Assembly: GCA_017591395.1 (NCBI GenBank)
Contig: WEDG01000819.1
Coordinates: forward strand, 269,001 to 333,000
Length of the DNA stretch: 64,000 nucleotides
Direction of reading: 5' to 3'
Source: Schistocephalus solidus
Lineage: Eukaryota; Platyhelminthes; Cestoda; Diphyllobothriidea; Diphyllobothriidae
Part shown: positions 47,191 to 58,650 of the stretch, piece by piece
Layout of the letters: the number at the start of each line of letters is the position of its first letter
How positions within the stretch are numbered: the first letter of the stretch is position 1
Program-made: the position numbers and the translations under genes
Notes under the pieces: model-generated
Seen by the model: the letters and a program-made list of their open reading frames with translations, nothing else
Told to the model about the DNA's origin: nothing
Database searches by the model: none

Positions 47191-47630
47191 AATTCAGAAG
47201 GAAGCGATTCGATCGCTGGAACACGACGTTGATTGATCTGTCGTTTCAGATTCTCCCTCAAATCCATCATCAGAAAAATTAGCAGATAAGGTTACCGGAG
47301 GCGTTAGGTGCGCAGTATTTATAGTACATAGTGGCCACGCAACCACATGCGCACGACAATTAACAGCTCCTAAAATTACCTCTGGGATTCGTAATTGACG
47401 TGACGGTGGCTTGGCAGTCTTCGTCCGAGTCGGTAATGGCCGCGATTTCATCCTCCTTGTTCAAATTTGACGTGATAAGCACTCTGCTATTTGGCTTTGT
47501 ATATTGGGGGTGTTGGTCGCACGTGCTCTCACCGCGTAACTGATTCCTCTTCTCATGAAAGGGCCACTGTTGTGGTGGGAAACGTCTGAAGTGGATTACC
47601 GGACAGTGCAGTTTTAGACAAAGCAACTAC
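47190..47630 (-). repeat. Hammerhead-like repeat family 2, minus copy of an inverted pair
   Basis: The minus strand reads a GATGAAATCGCGGCCATTAC-type body (about 47440), the landmark TATAAATACTGC (about 47315), a hammerhead core (47243-47273) and a tail with CAGCGATCG and TGGGACTCGC, in the same order as at 53.8-54.2 kb. It is non-coding or only weakly coding. The plus copy lies 300 bases to the right. Confidence 0.6.
47243..47273 (-). ncRNA. Hammerhead-like core in family 2 repeat
   Basis: CUGAUGA, a U, stem II GGAUU / AAUCU with an eight-base loop (four Watson-Crick pairs and one G·U), then GAAAC. Both core strands are intact. The following NUH site is altered (GAC instead of GUC), and stem I was not established. 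Confidence 0.45.
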
Positions 47631-47869
47631 GTAAGAGAAACCGGGAGGGTACTCTGCACGCGAATGGCAGAACATGCAGCAACGGTGAGGAAGAAAGTCC
47701 TTCACTCTCCGTTTGCAGCCCAGCTGGCCATATTTTGAAGTTTCCTGAGGCCGAAATCCTCACAATGAGTGACGACCGCGTGTGCACCAACCTGTTCGGT
47801 TCATGGTCCTTGAGCCCACAGTCTATCAGCAAGTGAAACGAGTTACCATTCCCATAGCATGTGCTGAGG

Positions 47870-48130
47870 CTTTGCCTGAAAAAGATTCACTTGGGGGAGG
47901 ATGCGGGCACACAGACACTTCCAATGACAGCAAGCCAATCTGTCGAATGCTTAACCCATCAACATCCAACGTGGGTGAGGAAATCACGTCAATTACTGAC
48001 TCGGACGTGGACTATCAAACCATCATCACATTAATTACGAACTCCAGCGATAATCGCGGGAACGGCTTAATGTAGTACGCATATGATTGCGTGGGCGCTA
48101 CACACTATAAATACTGCGATACCAAGAATG
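47870..48130 (+). repeat. Hammerhead-like repeat family 2, plus copy (3'-truncated)
   Basis: It shares GAGGAAATCACGTCAATTAC and TATAAATACTGCG (about 48105) with the minus copy, so the translated pieces ITDSD look alike on opposite strands. It breaks off before the ribozyme. With the minus copy it makes a head-to-head pair. Confidence 0.55.
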
Positions 48131-48723
48131 TATTTAGACCTATAAGACTTTGGGAGTTTGTTTTCCGAAATTTCAAGTTTTTTGGCAAGTGTTTAACTGA
48201 CTTAAATTCCATTTGCCTTCGAGTTCGACCAATTAATTTGCAACCAAAAGATAATGTGAATGCATTAACACAAGTCGAAGAGATAATCAATGGTAAGATA
48301 TTTGTCGTCCTTCGCATCAGAAAAGTTAAGCAGACTAGTGTTTGGCTCTAGTCTATTTTTTCAAGGGTATAGCGCAAAGAAAAACCAAATATTCCCAGAC
48401 AATTTTCGAGGACCGAGGACCGAGCGCCTAGCACAATGAATAAGAAGCAATTCAACCTTGGTTTACACTTTACATACTAAATTACAGTCTTTATATTATT
48501 AAGGTAATAAGATAGCTAACGTTTTCGGCAAAGGCATGACTTGGTTGAACCTAAAAACATGTTCGGTTTCCGTTTAACTTTGGCATTTAACGTGAAGGTC
48601 GGTTTATTTCCCGAATCATGTCACTTGCCATGAATCTCTGATTAAGAGAGCAGTTTAAGTGCATGGATTTATTTTGTGTTAATGTATGTTTAATTAAAAC
48701 AATTCCCTGTTAAACCGAAATTG

Positions 48724-48933
48724 CTATCAGAAATTCTTATACAATTGATGTGGGCAGTCCGTAAAGCGTCAGTTTTTATTAAAAATGGGATTAAGTTTAA
48801 ACAAAGAGAAGACGAAAAGGTTCCTACAGGCGAGAAATTGGATCCATCTTTGCTACTGAATGAATCTCTGTATCCGTTAATGAAATGTCTGATTGGAAAA
48901 AAATTCTCTGATTTTAATCCTGACTTTATTTAA
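48724..48933 (+). CDS. Unidentified exon-like open frame
   Basis: A plus frame with charged, balanced composition (FKQREDEKVPTGEKLDPSLL) ends in TAA at 48933. An AG at about 48730 (CTATCAG) is a weak acceptor. It lies on the strand opposite the other exons, within their gene span. Family unknown. Confidence 0.25.
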   Translation, partial: LSEILIQLMWAVRKASVFIKNGIKFKQREDEKVPTGEKLDPSLLLNESLYPLMKCLIGKKFSDFNPDFI

Positions 48934-49069
48934 GAAAAAAATTAAAGACCGGAGTTTTGACTAAAGGAAAATTCTTTCAAAAAGGTTTTCAATTCAACTC
49001 AAGAGTACATATATATATTGCCGTCTTACGTTGTATTTTTGTGTTATCGGCAGCAAAAAAACTGCATAC

Positions 49070-49198
49070 TTAGGTGGCTTATAAACGCGACACCAACTGT
49101 CATGGGTAAAAAGTACGTACACTTTCCACTTCTGTAAGTTTTGAAAAACAAAGCTTCAAAACCTTTCAGCTCAGGAGAGAAATTAGGAACATCAAAGA
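49070..49198 (-). CDS. Probable internal exon, 43 codons, unidentified gene
   Basis: Acceptor TAATAAATTTTAG ends at 49199 and donor CTAA|GTATGC begins at 49069. The 129 bases begin with two bases completing a codon and leave one at the end, a symmetric phase. The peptide (FDVPNFSPELKGFEALFF..., then TYFLPMTVGVAFISHL) has a hydrophobic stretch. The acceptor pyrimidine tract is weak. No family recognised. Confidence 0.35.
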
Positions 49199-50039
49199 CT
49201 AAAATTTATTAATGAATATCTTAAAGATGTGTTACGGCTAAAAATGAGTCATTGTCAACAGAATACAATTGGAAGTTATACTAAAGAAACATTATTGTTT
49301 ATCCTCAGTAAATTGTATAATTTCACCGTTTAGCACATAGCCTCAAAGAGTTTTATTCGCGCAAAATCCCTTATTCAGAAGTCAGACCAGATTGTCTTGA
49401 TTGAATCTTCACCAGCTCCTAATAAAAGATTTTAAGACCTGTGTACCAAGATACAAAGGTTCTCCGATTATTTTATTCACGCATGCTTCGGTTATGTATA
49501 CTTTTCATTCGTTTTTTTTTGAGATAAAGTACACCAAGTATTTAGGGGTCTATGACCTTTCCGCTTAATTTATAAATATATCATAATTACCTTCTGCCAC
49601 CTATCTATTATCGTCACTTATTATAATCTATTAGTAAACATGCAATAGTCATTATAAGACAGTCGGGTATGTCTGTGGCATTTTAAGCTCTGTTGTTGAT
49701 TACCCGCTAAATCAAGATTCCCTCCCATTTCCCATTGTAAGGAAATTCGCACAATTACGTATGGAAAGACTGCAACAAGTCAAATGATTCAGAGAAGAGC
49801 ATAATTTATTTCATGCTGGTTCGATTTCCCACCATCACTGACAGGCGACTTCAAAGATACCCCTTTACCGAAAGAAAACCCCTGCTTGCTTTTACCCACC
49901 AAATACTTGACTAGAATTTTAGGTAGAGCGCCACTACATGTTCAGTGGAGTTATATGAGGGGGAATCTTCGTCCAGCGAACGCGTGATAGTTTTCTAACT
50001 GTTAAAACTGGCATCTGAGGCAGTGTTTTTGTGTACAAT

Positions 50040-50300
50040 TGGAAATATTTTCTGCGGCATGTGCTGATGAATGCTCACTCTTTCCGCTCTCAAGCTCCGC
50101 CAGTGGCCGCACAGCAGTTAGTAGAAGAAGAGACAGATGAATATTGCCAGCAAAGACAGGGGAGACTGGAATGGTGATTTCGGGCTGATTAGCCATCGTC
50201 AGCTAGTCCTACCCAATCCCAGGTGATGCAACGCCCGAGGATCAAACCCGCGATCAGTTGATTAGAATTCCAATGCTCTAAACATCGAGTCATGGTCTCA
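50040..50300 (-). mobile_element. Hammerhead SINE, minus copy of an inverted pair
   Basis: The minus strand has a tRNA-like head (B box GGGTTTGATCCTCG near 50231-50250), hammerhead (50160-50214) and tail with CTGTGCGGCCACTGGCGGAG. The head meets a plus-strand head at about 50300. Confidence 0.65.
50160..50214 (-). ncRNA. Hammerhead fold, SINE minus copy
   Basis: Core CUGACGA (position 7 is variable in hammerheads), stem II GGCU-AAUC-AGCC, GAAA, outer GGG/CCC. Stem I GACUAG/CCAGUC has one mismatch and stem III (UCACCA) is disrupted, so activity is doubtful. Confidence 0.5.
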
Positions 50301-50455
50301 TTGTCGTCGTTAGAGCAATGGAATTCTGATCAATGGGTCGCGTATTCGATCCTCGGGGGGTCCACCACCTGGGATGGGTTATGACTGGCTGATGACGGCT
50401 AATAAGCCAGAACTGGCCATTCCAGTCTCCCTTGTGCTTGCTGACAATATTTTCT
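50301..50455 (+). mobile_element. Hammerhead SINE, plus copy of an inverted pair
   Basis: tRNA-like head (TAGAGCAATGG, then TTCGATCCTCGG), hammerhead (50376-50431) and the tail TCTCCCTTGTGCTTGCTGAC. The A box is partly lost at the junction with the minus copy. Confidence 0.65.
50376..50431 (+). ncRNA. Hammerhead fold, SINE plus copy
   Basis: Core CUGAUGA, stem II GGCU-AAUA-AGCC, stem I GACUGG/CCAGUC (six Watson-Crick pairs), stem III UGGCCA and outer GGG/CCC are present. The second core strand is GAAC rather than GAAA, which removes an essential A and should stop cleavage. Confidence 0.55.
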
Positions 50456-50456
50456 G

Positions 50457-50690
50457 CTTTAAATAACGGTAGGATATTATAAAATGGCATCCAATTTATT
50501 TTTGTTTTAAGATCGGTGTTTGAGAAACAAGGTGGCAGGGAACCTTCCAGCTGGACTGAGAAATCAACGACTTTTCCCCTGAGTGACGGTAGTTTTACGA
50601 TTCGCGCGTCACGGTGTAGCATGTATTCGTAAAGTATGCCGATGGTCCGCGAAGCGAAAGCCTTCACTTTCATAGATAACATAAGCTGAC
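50457..50690 (-). CDS. Possible exon, unidentified gene, next to SINE insertion
   Basis: The acceptor AGTAATTATCAG ends at 50691. The following frame (two bases, then Q L M L S M K V K...) is open for about 75 codons up to the SINE pair and on into it. The composition is protein-like (RTIGILYEYMLHRDARIVKL). The donor is not clear; ATC|GTAAAA is one option inside. The frame's run into the SINE is not biological. Confidence 0.3.
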
Positions 50691-50699
50691 CTGATAATT

Positions 50700-52760
50700 A
50701 CTGGTCGTTTTTGCAATAGAACTGTATAATGTATACTTGAATGAGTCTCTTGTTATAAACGTCTGCCAATAAAAGAACATACAGTCACTTATTTCAGATT
50801 CCATAAAAATTGGTAAAATCAGTTAATAAAAGGTAAAGGATATTTCCATCTTCCGCAAAAACTGTTGTTCGTTAAAAACCTACATGAAAGACCAGTGAAA
50901 GTTTGCTTGATGTTATTTTTATGTTGAAAATCAGACCACTTGTAGCCTGTGTTTCACTTTAAATGTTAGGCATCTGACGGTGCGCTCCACCCATCTTTCT
51001 AAATTGAAAGAAAGAAGTGTACATGTCGCTATCGTCTGCATTTGTAGGTTTGGAAACCACTTGTTTGTTGTGAAATGTTAAATAAACATTAGCCAATGTG
51101 TTAAAAGTGAATTCTCCGGATTGCAGTCATAGGTCCGTAAGATCTCGTTTTAACGTACAGGTGACCGATGTAGTCCAATTAGACAGAAATTTCCGTGTTA
51201 TTCATTCTTTTTATGGTGGTACTAGCTTAATCAGTGCTTGCACTTATTAATGTCATATACTCAAGTGTTCTACCTCTGAAGTTGCAAGGTCCTACATATA
51301 TTTTAATTTTCTTCCCAAGATCAGAAGGTAAAGATAAAACAAATTTCATCTTCATTTTTGAAAATAGCTTAAAGAAGCAATATTAACAACATTTTAGGAT
51401 CGTTTGATTGCCTTTTGACGTCGATAGCTTCGAAATACGATGCCTATCAAAGGCCATATTCGAACAGGTATAAATCTTAACATAGGCGTTAAATAATAAT
51501 GGGCTCACGCAAATCCCTACCGAGGAAGACACTTACTGAACTATTATAAATATAACGTGGTAATAAATAGTCCATACTCCCCCGTCAGACCAACGTGAGG
51601 AAAGCTATAACGCTCGTGATCATGTTAAACTAAGGCGATCAAATTTCAACATGCTGGGATTATGCAGTATTAATAGACATATTCCGAGAATTGCGCAGGA
51701 CTTACTTCATAACATTGACCACGTTTAAAAATAACTTTATAAAAGCAATTTTGGGTTAACAAAAAACGATAAATGCACAATTACGTAAATCGCCAAATAC
51801 TTGACACGACTTTTGAAAGAATGGCTGCCGCATATTGGAAGAAGTTCAAACATGTCCCTACATATTAAATGGCCATAAATATGCTAAATATTGTTATTGA
51901 GGTCTGTCGTGCCCTGGGTTGTATAATTTATAAAAAAATTAAAGATTGAAAGCAAAGCTTTCAACAGAAATACGAAAGGGCCTGCCATTCGTTGTAGTAT
52001 TTTCTAAAATTAACCACACGTGTATTTCACACCCATAATGCAAACTCTAAGCGTACATTTTCTGGACCATGGTAGAAAATATGAACAATATTTTTGACCA
52101 GTGCTTACCGAAAACCACAAAAATAAATATCATAATTACGTTTTTTAAATGTTCTTCCATTAACTCAATTAATCACAGATTATCGTTTTAGACTTTAATG
52201 CAGTTTTAAGAGTTTATTTTGCTTTCCAATGAGCCAAAAGTAGTGGTTTACGATTTCGGAGATCCCCGAAAACCTATAGCGAAAATAAGTTCTTCCAAAA
52301 ATTACCAGTGATGGCATAAGCTGCCGTCTGAGCAGTAGACAGTGATAATGATCGCTCGAAACCATGATCCTTAGGATAAAAAGAGCGAACTTTACCCAAT
52401 TCTTGGGCTACAATTTGTATTTAAAGTGGTAGGACACGGTAGGTCAGTGAAAGTTGTCATTGCGTATGCTCCTTTAATTTTCATATATTCAGCGAATATT
52501 TTCGTAAACTCGGAAGCCAGTTTAGTGCCTTTCTACATAATGCCCGTTATTATTTCTCACTCTCTCAATACAAGTAAAAGAACGAGTTGCAGGAAGTAAT
52601 ATATAGAGGAGGAAATGTGGTCACCGAAACTAAAATCCAAATTTTCTGATTTTTTGAATCAAATCAGACTGATGAAGAGTGAAGAGCCGTATCTGCTACT
52701 CAGATCTTCTTCCTCATTACCAGCTTTTCATTGCTCTCAGGACTTTTTTCGATTTGCACG
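50700..52760. other. AT-rich, no gene recognised
   Basis: Probably intronic if the flanking minus-strand exons are real. No repeat was identified. Confidence 0.4.
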
Positions 52761-52769
52761 CATCGTGGT

Positions 52770-52938
52770 CTACTGTGATTCGGATAACTGAGTTTCAAAA
52801 ACTTCTGCTTTGTTTGTATGTCCTTCCAGACTAACAGCGGTAGCTTGAGCGGAGGAGACGAACCCATAAGAGGGAGAAAATGACAAACGCAAAAGTATGG
52901 CTTTTTCATACCGCCCCAAATAGTAATTTCTAAGGGGC
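52770..52938 (-). CDS. Probable exon, unidentified gene
   Basis: A strong acceptor, CACCTTCCATCTTTCAG, ends at 52939. One base completes a codon, then 55 codons are open to TAG (LRNYYLGRYEKAILLRLSFS, then PSYGFVSSAQATAVSLEG). There is no initiator ATG, as expected of an internal exon. The donor may be CACA|GTAGAC just before the TAG. The beta-strand-like pattern is suggestive of an immunoglobulin-fold domain, but that is only an impression. Confidence 0.4.
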
Positions 52939-53334
52939 CTGAAAGATGGAAGGTGCCAACTTTATCCCGGTCCTGAGTATTCCAGGCAGATTATAAAGGA
53001 ACAAAATTTTGGAAGCATCTTACCTGTAGCGTATATTAATGTTTCACTTCTTCACCTACCACTGCTGTAATAAGGCAAATGAGAGTCTAGACAAAAAGGA
53101 TGAAACGGAGTTATGTGTTTTTGTCGCGCAAAACGCAAGCCGCATAGCAGGAGCCTATCAAAATGTTTTCTGCGCTGTTTTGCTACGACTTTGCAACATG
53201 GTGTGCCATACCGAGCGCCAAAACATCGTTCAGAGCGTTTAGCATGGGTGGGGACTAAGCTCTACAGGGTGGGTTGGAACAAATGGTTTCTTAGCCCCTC
53301 CCGGTGATATTTCTAAACACATCTCTTAAACGAG

Positions 53335-53361
53335 ACCGTGTGTGTGTGTGTGCGTGTGTGG
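53335..53361. repeat. (TG)n microsatellite
   Basis: A TG run of about 12 units with one C interruption. Confidence 0.9.
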
Positions 53362-53755
53362 CGGGTGATTGGTCTAGTGTAACAGTGGCAGCAAAGGAAT
53401 TGCCGTCCAGTTCTGACTGGATTTTATCATCTTTATGCACTCCTTCGAGTGCTAAACGGAGAGCAAGCGCCAGTTTGCGAGTTTTCCTCGACAGCGCGCA
53501 GGAAGGGCTACAAAGGCCTGCTAACCTACACAGGAATTAAAATGATGGGGAAACGGTGAATAAAGTGAAGGCTCTGTTACCAGGGGGGGGGGGTGTCAAA
53601 TACAAGTCAAAGTATAAACCAAATATGGCAGGCAGTATTCCCTCTACTGCAGTGATTAACTCTTATTGCCACCTTATTACATCCCTTCTCCTCCTCCTCC
53701 TGCTAAATTAACGCTGAGTTGGCAGTAGAACCATTGTGGTTAGCTGATTGAACTT
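53362..53755. other. No gene recognised
   Basis: Includes a G run at about 53583-53593 and a C/T-rich tract near 53685-53700. Confidence 0.4.
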
Positions 53756-53759
53756 TCCG

Positions 53760-54170
53760 ATTCAAGCGAAAATGCGAGTCCCAGGAAGTAAGTAAGAAGT
53801 TGATGTGATCGCTGAGACAAGAGCTTTATTCACGTGACGTTTCGGATTCTAAATCAGACTCATCTTCAGAGACAGTATCAGATACAGGGAATTTGTACAC
53901 AGGGTGCTGCAGTATGTATAGGACGCAGTCGCTATGCTACTGCACGCCTATGGCAATCAATAGCTCCCGCTTCAGCGATAACGACTGCGCTCTGGTGCGC
54001 TAATTTTTTGATGGTCGGCATACGGGTCGTTATCCGCTGAAATTTCGTCACCTGTGTTGGAGTATGGTGTGCTTATTGCTCGGCCGTCTGGCTTACCGGC
54101 GAATGTGTTCGCCTGAACGCTCCCCGAGTGGTCGATTGTTCGGGCCAAACTGCGTCTCAACACCGACTAT
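53760..54170 (-). repeat. Hammerhead-like repeat family 2, best copy
   Basis: Minus-strand order: body with GACGAAATTTCAGCGGATAA (about 54040), TATACATACTGC (about 53915), hammerhead core (53839-53869), then CAGCGATCAC, TGGGACTCGC and TTTTCGCTTG. The copies at 14.5 and 47-48 kb share this order. It has no coding capacity and no tRNA-like head, so it may be a non-autonomous derivative of a Penelope-like element. That is inference. Confidence 0.6.
53839..53869 (-). ncRNA. Hammerhead-like core in family 2 repeat
   Basis: CUGAAGA, a U, stem II GAGUCU / AGAAUC with loop GAUUU and one G·A mismatch, a C, then GAAACGUC. GUC is a proper cleavage triplet, and C-G with A-U would make a two-pair stem III. 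A stem I partner was not found. Confidence 0.45.
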
Positions 54171-55580
54171 GGGTTGGGGAGGTCAATGCACTTGTTGATT
54201 GACTGGGGTTCTGACTGAACTTTCACAGACAGGTTTAAGCACCCCATTACTGTTAACTGTGATGTTCCTATAAAAACTGCACGCAGCATCTCAGAAGTGA
54301 TAAAGTAAACATCGCTTTCGTTATGTAATGTGAAGTGACAATCAAGAATTTTATCGGTTTTCTGGAAAGACGATGGTAAGCCCCTGGAGGAGCGGCAAGT
54401 TTCCTTTGAAGTTGTGGGAATTGTCTACCCTTAGCACACAGCAGAATGGAGAATAGGACGCGGTTCAAGTTTCCTAGTCCTAAAGTGAACGTTTTAATCC
54501 TTTTCATATTTTTAGAGCACGTAATATGTGGTTAAATATTGTTACCGACAGCTGGTTTGTACGCTTTTTTGTCTGTTATGCATCTCTGACAGACTAACTG
54601 CGCAATAGTCGAATTGTTCGGACTGGTACTTATGATTACCAGTTGCTTTGGTTATCGTAGCTGGTTGAAGTCTATTCCAGGCAACACCACCGAGTAACTG
54701 TATCGTCCCCTAGGTATGCGCCTGACACTCGTAGTGTTTTTTAAAAGGGTTATATTTTAGATAAGTACCACAGCCTCGTGACAGACGCGGTCCATGCGTT
54801 CCACGATAATTTTGTGATCGCGCTGTTAAACAGTTAAATATTTTTCGGTTTTAGCGATACTTTTGTCAATTATCTTGGTTGGCGAAGAAAACTTCCCTTA
54901 AGGCGACTCGTCCTTAATTTACTTCGTGCAACATCAAAGTATGGTTACCGGTCCGTGAACTGCAACCATTCCAAAATCCTTGAAATTCCTTTGGGGACGA
55001 AGTTCCTACTTCCAGCTAACCCGTTAGTTAGTCTCAGAGCTTTTCAATTGCATTGGAATCGCCCGAGAGCGTGGCGGCAGTCGACCTTGGCTATGCGGTT
55101 GGAGAATCAAGTCAGATGCGCACATATTATTTAGGAAACTCAGCATGAACACTAGCCTGACCACCGTAGGGTCAGGTTTTGTACTAATCTACACTAAATG
55201 TTCTTCCTCCTCGATTCCTCTCATCCTTTATGACACTAGATCCCGCAGTTTTCGTCCTAAATGTAACACGCGTTTGTCACCGCGTTTCTTTAATCGACCA
55301 AATAACAGTCAGATTATTTAGCACCAGTCTGTTTACCTAGAAAATAGCTTGGCGCATCAATTGCTTCCCTTTGTCCACTCCATGTATTATTTACTGATAA
55401 GTAATCTGAGAGTAAATGACAGTTTTACGCATTCCCAGTACATCCATCGTATCTAAGATTTCTCAAAATGTAACATAAAGGTCACGTTAGGGTACGTTAT
55501 TTGATGAGTGTTATCGTCAGTGAATGGAGCCAAGAATATCTCAATTGACTTCGGTAAATATATTGTTACCACTTGCAAAT
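54171..55580. other. No gene recognised
   Basis: Non-coding. A minus frame at 54268-54507 is open but lacks supported splice sites. Confidence 0.4.
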
Positions 55581-55584
55581 GAGG

Positions 55585-55795
55585 ACTGGTGAGTCTTTAT
55601 AGTCTCACTACTCAATAAAGTGTAAAATGTTACTATATGTTTGCTTTTTTTAAAAAAATACTGTACATCAAATTCAGTGCTAAGGAAATTTGGTGCATCC
55701 TAAATCGGTAATAGATAATCTCGTAATAATCGTAGATAATCTCGTATAGTACTTTCCAAGGGCAAAATAAAGTCGTTTATGTGTGAAGGTCTATT
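55585..55795 (+). repeat. Direct repeat, copy 1
   Basis: GACTGGTGAGTCTTTATAGT, GATAATCTCGT and GGGCAAAATAAAG blocks recur in the same order at 57048-57305. The family is unknown and there is no coding frame. Confidence 0.6.
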
Positions 55796-57044
55796 TTGTG
55801 CCGTTCGAACATAGGTAACGAGGCCTCATTTCTGTCACGGAAAGAATGAGGGCTTGTCTTTCGTAGTTCGGCTGTTTGACATTTTACAGATTCATCCGTG
55901 CGCTGGCGCTCTAAGCATACATTGTTTCGCCAGCTGAAGAAGTAGGGCTGCCTATTAATGCTTCCGCGACTGTTTGTGCACTAGGCCATACTCTATATTC
56001 TTTGGGATTTTCCGGTGGAAAGTGGCATAAACACGACAGACTCCCACCTGAATCCAAATTACTTAGCAGAAAATAGCCTGCTTGATGTATGAAGGTGCCT
56101 CATGCCCATGTTTCTGGCCGTGTCGCTTCTGGCATCCCTTGCGTCATCTGCCAAACCTCCGGCATTCGGCAATGGTTGCGACATTCTGGTGAAAACTCAC
56201 CTGCCTGATTAATTAGATTTTCCGATTCCCAAAGCAGTGCCCGTGTGGCGCCACCTCCAAGTATTGGCCATATGAAGCCGTTTGGGACAGCTCAGTCTGT
56301 TCAACCGCATTTTATGCTGCAACATGTGGGATTTTGGTAACGGAAGCGAAACTTTGACCTTTCCATAACTTTTTCCTGTCTACATTTTTGCTGCCCCTAA
56401 AGTTTTTGTTCTGTGGACCTAGCTTTATTAGTCATCCGTGAAGCATTTTTAAACCTGCTGCTTTAAATTTCAGACTTTGGGATCCGATTTTTAGTTGATT
56501 ATAAGCATCTGTAGCTACCGTTAATAGTTACTTTCAGGTAACAAGCACCCCGTTCTCCTGCAATTTCTTAAGAGCATGAAAGTAAAAACGCGTAATTAAA
56601 CGGTTGTCTAGCAGTTTTATGTCAATGTTATCATAACATGTGCAATGTTATCGATTAGTAAAGAATAGCCATATGGGAAAACATTTTCTTAGCATTTAAA
56701 GCCAGCATTACAAACTATTAACGAGATATTTATCTGTTGTCTGAGCTTACAAACATCCAAGGTCACGGATCCGATCTTCGTATAGGTAAGTAATCGTGGC
56801 TGAGATTTGACTAACTGATGGTGACAAATGCAACGGACATGGCCAATACAAAATCCTTGCCTTCTGCCCTAGTGTTTAACGAAATACTAAACAAACCTTC
56901 AAAGCAAATATGTTTTGAGTCCTGTCTATTTACAACGGTATTTAACATATATTCTGTTTGACTGCATAATTAACTAATGCTAAATTAACACTGCTAATTT
57001 TTTCAGTTGAGTTCATTGAAGATAGGGTGAACCCCTGCCAAAAC

Positions 57045-57310
57045 AGGGACTGATGAGTCTTTATAGTCTTACTAATAAAAAGCTAGCGTTAAAGTGTGAA
57101 ATTTTATTACACGTTTGCGTTTTAAAATGACTGCTCATTTAAATTCCGTTTTTTTACAAATTAACCTAACGTATCTGAGTGTTTAGCTGTATATGCCGGA
57201 AAAAGCAAGTTATTTTGTTCCAAGGGAATTTGAGGCATCCTTAATTATTAAAAGATAATCTCGTTAAATATATACGTACAGTGCCTTCAAAAGGCAAAAT
57301 AAAGCTCTTA
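57045..57310 (+). repeat. Direct repeat, copy 2
   Basis: Same blocks as at 55585 with added AT-rich sequence between. GACTGATGAGTCTTTATAGT near 57050 contains a CUGAUGA word, but no GAAA strand follows. Confidence 0.6.
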
Positions 57311-58140
57311 TTAAGGATAGAACCTGAAAAACATTGCTTTTGATTCCTTGCCAAAAACTCAACTTCCTAATGTTTACTTCAATTTAAAATCGGCTCTCCC
57401 AAATAGCACCAAGTGACTATGATGTATTTATTATAATATCAAATTTTTCGTGACTGCTTAACGAATAATGAAATATGCTGTGAAGAAAAACCTACTTTAG
57501 TCAATACTTTTTACTTTACCATGGCAGCTCAAAATTAGATCGCTTATTCCATCCCAGCCATGCCTCCATTCTTATTACCTAGTGTTGCTGCAGCACACTG
57601 AACTCCAAAGAGTGAGCCTATTTTCTTGTATATTCGCACAGCTAGTAACAGAGATGAGAGCCGTTTGGTTAGTTCTGTGAACTAGAAACCAATCTTACGT
57701 AAATAAAACGATATTTGCACTTTTTATACGGACCCAAATCATATGTAATCAATCATTGCTTCTGTGCATTAGATTACAAAAGCAGAAACTTGGTTTTATA
57801 TCAAAAATGTAATAGAGATGTGATTAAACGTTTCCTATTCGGTGTCCTACTCTATGCACATTAATCGGGGACCACCAAGGAATATGAAACCATGCACCCG
57901 AAGGAAAACATAATTGACATATCATTTGACGATCGGAGTACGGCGTATGTGCGGTCGGCTGCGCTTTGAAACTCATTCTGAAGCCTTCATAGGCAGTTGC
58001 ATAATGGCCAGTTATTATACAGCGGGAAAAGAGATGGAAACAAAGGAGAATGCGATGGGCGTCATTGGCTTTTTGATCGCTGTCATGCATGCTTAATCTG
58101 AAGTTTTTATGGCGTGAGATTCGAATTCAACCACATCACT
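57311..58140. other. AT-rich, then possible SINE leader remnant
   Basis: No gene recognised. On the minus strand about 57930-58020 has words resembling the SINE leader (CAACTGCCTATGAAGGCTTC against CGACCGCCTGTGAGGGTTCT), a weak match. Confidence 0.3.
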
Positions 58141-58149
58141 TAGCAAAAG

Positions 58150-58330
58150 GTGAAAGGATGTTCATCAATCGGGTTGCAAAAATAGCCATACCATTGCATC
58201 TTTGACGCTCAACAAATACGGTGTTCGGGTTCGAATTCCTGGCCGTATCTAAACTTGGATTTAGGTATGTCTGGTCGGCAGCAGCTAACGTGACAGAATT
58301 GAACATCAGCTTCACAAAGGTAAGAGGTCT
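58150..58330 (+). mobile_element. Decayed hammerhead SINE copy
   Basis: The B box GGGTTCGAATTCC (about 58227) is followed at the right distance by TTTAGGTATGTCTGG, where the family has TTGGGTATGACTGG. The ribozyme core has decayed (GGCAGCAGCTAACGTGACAGAA). Confidence 0.5.
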
Positions 58331-58383
58331 GGGATGAAATTTAGATAAATGTCAAGTGTTCACTGGAATCGGTTTGTTTTTTT

Positions 58384-58428
58384 TTCGCTGACGTTTTAGA
58401 GAGCCCGGCCGGCTCTCCATTTTCAAAG
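58384..58428 (-). ncRNA. Degenerate hammerhead motif in PLE 3 3' region
   Basis: Minus strand: UUUGAAAA in place of CUGANGA, a seven-pair hairpin GAGAGCC/GGCUCUC, and AAAACGUC in place of GAAACGUC. The copy at 17508 keeps GAAACGUC. Both share the altered first core strand, so the loss probably predates their spread. Confidence 0.4.
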
Positions 58429-58650
58429 CGTCTACTGCTAATATCAATCAGTGTTTTGAATGAATGGTCCAACTTGTTGGCCTTAGACTGATCGATTTAT
58501 TCTCGTTTACTGCCTTGGCCTCCGCGTGGATATTTGTACCGCTTGACGGCCGTTAGTGTTGGGCGACTTCAAATCGATACAGGGTGCTTGTAAGCCTGTC
58601 TCCACTTCCACTGGGTTTTTCGCGAGGCCATCTTCGCTTATCTACCTTTG

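Noticed and set aside
57048..57075. Hammerhead in the direct repeat (CUGAUGA word)
   Set aside because: No GAAA second core strand and no pairing stem I; a chance word or an unrecognisable relic.
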